From Acinetobacter sp. WCHA45 (lineage in GTDB: Bacteria; Pseudomonadota; Gammaproteobacteria; Pseudomonadales; Moraxellaceae): 64,000 nt of DNA. A program made the position numbers and the translations under genes. The number at the start of each line of letters is the position of its first letter. Position 1 is the first letter of the stretch. The notes beneath the pieces were generated by a model. That model was not told the DNA's origin. It was given only the letters and a program-made list of their open reading frames with translations, and did not search any database. Below, one piece after another: positions 62,116-64,000 of the stretch. The stretch lies in assembly GCF_002165255.2 (NCBI RefSeq), contig NZ_CP028561.1, forward strand, positions 558,001 through 622,000, read 5' to 3'.

Positions 62116-62625
62116 ATGATGATTTTGACTGATAAAAAACCTCGTGTGAATGTTGAAGGGATTTTGACTGCTGAAGAAATCCATGACATTGAACACCATA
62201 TTGATCACTATCCGTATCCACGCGCAGCTTCTTTGGATGCTTTAAAGTGTGTACAACGCCGTAATGGTTGGGTAGATGACGCTCAAATGAATGCGATTGC
62301 GCAATTGTTGACAATCAGTGTGGCGGATTTAGAGGGTGTAGCAACGTTCTATAACCGTATTTATCGCCAACCTGTAGGTCGTCATGTGATTTTGTTATGT
62401 GACTCAATTGCATGCTTCTTGATGGGTGCAGAAACTTTAGCAGAAGCATTTCAGCGAGAGTTAGGCATTCAGTATGGACAAACCACAGCAGATGGTCGTT
62501 TCACCTTGCTCCCAATTTGCTGTTTAGGCAACTGTGATAAAGGTCCAACGTTAATGATTGATGAAGATACTCACGGTTTAGTGGATGTGTCATCAGTTAA
62601 ACAGTTATTGGAGAAGTATGTATGA
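62116..62625 (+). CDS. nuoE: NADH-quinone oxidoreductase subunit E
   Basis: 169 residues. Thioredoxin-like [2Fe-2S] subunit; ligand cysteines in [14 protein letters not shown] and [12 protein letters not shown]. The N-terminal helical bundle ([20 protein letters not shown]) is standard. Its stop overlaps the nuoF start by 4 bp (ATGA), indicating coupled translation. Confidence 0.95.
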   Translation: MMILTDKKPRVNVEGILTAEEIHDIEHHIDHYPYPRAASLDALKCVQRRNGWVDDAQMNAIAQLLTISVADLEGVATFYNRIYRQPVGRHVILLCDSIACFLMGAETLAEAFQRELGIQYGQTTADGRFTLLPICCLGNCDKGPTLMIDEDTHGLVDVSSVKQLLEKYV

Positions 62626-63947
62626 ATACTGAACCAAAACCAATTTATGGCGACGGTAATCCAGAAACTCATCCACTCACTTGGCGTTTGAGTAAGCAAG
62701 ATGCGGTACGCAATGCTGATGAATACGAAGCTTTAGAAGGTTATGCAGGCTTCAAAAAAGCGCTCAGCATGCCACCAAAAGATGTACTTGACGTGATTAA
62801 AGCTGCGACAGTTAAAGGTCGTGGTGGTGCAGGTTTCCCAGCAGGAATTAAATGGTCGTTGATGGCACCGAATGATGGTGGTCCACGTTATTTAATCTGT
62901 AATGCTGATGAAATGGAACCAGGTACCTTTAAAGACCGTTTGTTGATGGAAAAACTTCCACATCAATTGATCGAAGGTATGTTGATTGCAGGTTATACCC
63001 TTGAAGCAACGCATGGTTATATCTTCATTCGTGGTGAATACATCGAAGCAGCTCAATACTTAAATGAAGCATTAGAGCAAGTTCGTGCCAAAGGTTACTT
63101 GGGTGAAAACATCCTCGGTACTGGTTGGAACTTTGAGATGTATGTTCACACGGGTGCAGGGCGTTATATCTGTGGTGAAGAAACTGCATTGATTAACTCG
63201 CTTGAAGGTCGTCGTGCCAATCCGCGTACTAAACCACCATTCCCACAAGTTGCTGGTGCATGGGGTCGTCCAACGATTGTCAACAACGTCGAAACCTACA
63301 ATAACTTGCCAGCAATCATGTTGCGTGGGCCAGAGTGGTATATCAACCTTTCTGCACATAAATCCAAAGATCCAGGTACTAAGATTTATGGTGCATCAGG
63401 CAAGGTCAAGTTCCCAGGACTTTGGGAACTTCCTTTTGGTACCACTGCGCGTGAAGTGATTGAAGATCATGCGGGCGGTATGCGTGACGGTCTAACACTG
63501 AAAGCATGGTTACCGGGTGGCGCATCAACAGATTTCTTGGCGGCTGAACATATTGACCTGCCAATGGACGCTGAAAGCATCATGAAAGCAGGTTCACGTT
63601 TAGGAACATGTTTGTTGATGGTGGTTGATGAAACCCAATGTATGGTCTCTGCAACGCGTAACTTAGAAGAGTTCTTTGCACGTGAATCATGTGGTTTCTG
63701 TACACCGTGCCGTGATGGTTTACCTTGGGCAGTCAAAGCGCTGAAAGCACTCGAAACAGGTACAGGTAAGAAAGAAGATATCGATCATTTACAAGAACTG
63801 ACGCGTAAATTATGGATCGGTAAAACTTTCTGTGCTCATGCACCAGGTGCGATGGAGCCGCTTATGGGCGCATTAAAATATTTCCGCCATGAGTTTGAAG
63901 CAAAGGTTAAAACCCATGCTGCTGCTCTTGATGTAGAACAAGCTTAA
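62622..63947 (+). CDS. nuoF: NADH-quinone oxidoreductase subunit F
   Basis: 441 residues. Bears FMN, the NADH site and cluster N3. Signatures: [16 protein letters not shown] (NADH/FMN), [17 protein letters not shown], and [12 protein letters not shown] plus a later Cys ([10 protein letters not shown]) for [4Fe-4S]. Length is normal. nuoG follows 12 bp downstream. Confidence 0.96.
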   Translation: MNTEPKPIYGDGNPETHPLTWRLSKQDAVRNADEYEALEGYAGFKKALSMPPKDVLDVIKAATVKGRGGAGFPAGIKWSLMAPNDGGPRYLICNADEMEPGTFKDRLLMEKLPHQLIEGMLIAGYTLEATHGYIFIRGEYIEAAQYLNEALEQVRAKGYLGENILGTGWNFEMYVHTGAGRYICGEETALINSLEGRRANPRTKPPFPQVAGAWGRPTIVNNVETYNNLPAIMLRGPEWYINLSAHKSKDPGTKIYGASGKVKFPGLWELPFGTTAREVIEDHAGGMRDGLTLKAWLPGGASTDFLAAEHIDLPMDAESIMKAGSRLGTCLLMVVDETQCMVSATRNLEEFFARESCGFCTPCRDGLPWAVKALKALETGTGKKEDIDHLQELTRKLWIGKTFCAHAPGAMEPLMGALKYFRHEFEAKVKTHAAALDVEQA

Positions 63948-63959
63948 GGAATTCGACTA

Positions 63960-64000
63960 TGGCTACAATTCATGTCGATGGAAAATCGTATGAAGTCAAT
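63960..64000 (+). CDS. nuoG: NADH-quinone oxidoreductase subunit G, start only
   Basis: Only the first 13-14 codons are in the window (MATIHVDGKSYEVN), matching the start of the N-terminal ferredoxin-like domain of NuoG and expected by operon order. The gene is cut by the window edge. Confidence 0.85.

Overview
The window is AT-rich gammaproteobacterial chromosome and reads as Acinetobacter. The basis for this is the gene content and sequence of bfmR/bfmS, the gigA/gigB-type phosphatase and STAS pair, the filA-filF cluster, short-form HisG, fused nuoCD, membrane-anchored Mqo and a 16S gene of Acinetobacter type. I cannot assign a species from sequence alone.

Layout. 1-3700 (minus strand) carries an envelope and stress block: a nitrilase-family amidase, the STAS/SpoIIE-phosphatase pair and an MlaA/VacJ homologue that has no cysteine. 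3880-9725 is a complete rRNA operon (promoter, 16S, tRNA-Ile, tRNA-Ala, 23S, 5S, terminator). 10189-17860 carries rpoN, hpf, ibaG, murA, hisG, a decayed DUF4272 pseudogene, hisD and hisC, with pabB convergent at 17871. 19740-28026 is the filABCDEF surface/secreted-protein cluster, the least understood multi-gene unit here. It has a C39-type cysteine protease, two predicted outer-membrane barrels, a repeat-bearing secreted protein and a lipoprotein. 28065-36025 is a housekeeping run: two Nudix hydrolases, a gamma-carbonic anhydrase, tsaB, uppP, rsmJ, a C13 peptidase, fghA, a DUF2218 gene and rpe.

36050-43400 begins with a 12-bp-periodic array of DnaA-box-like sequences. It continues with a copper-resistance operon (a His/Met/Cys-rich exported protein, copA, copB), two unknown genes, a guanidine-II (mini-ykkC) riboswitch in front of a Gdx/SugE exporter, ogt, a hairpin-rich intergenic element and argJ. 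nadA follows, then a four-tRNA operon (Pro, Arg, His, Pro). Just downstream of the tRNAs lies a scarred accessory patch: a truncated membrane-anchored gene start, an IS481-type transposase remnant, an orphan coding fragment, and an MFS transporter broken by one in-frame amber codon. 47845-54668 (minus strand) holds mqo and an nrdA-nrdB operon that encloses two unknown membrane proteins. Upstream of nrdA are two NrdR-box-like sites 32 bp apart and a DnaA box. The window ends with bfmRS, an unknown gene, a GGDEF pseudogene and the start of the nuo operon (nuoA, B, CD, E, F, start of G).

Most of the window is core chromosome. Decay and rearrangement are concentrated at four places: 14.6-15.3 kb, 45.3-47.8 kb, 58.1-58.6 kb, and possibly 9.85-10.0 kb. 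No CRISPR array, intact prophage or intact insertion sequence was seen.
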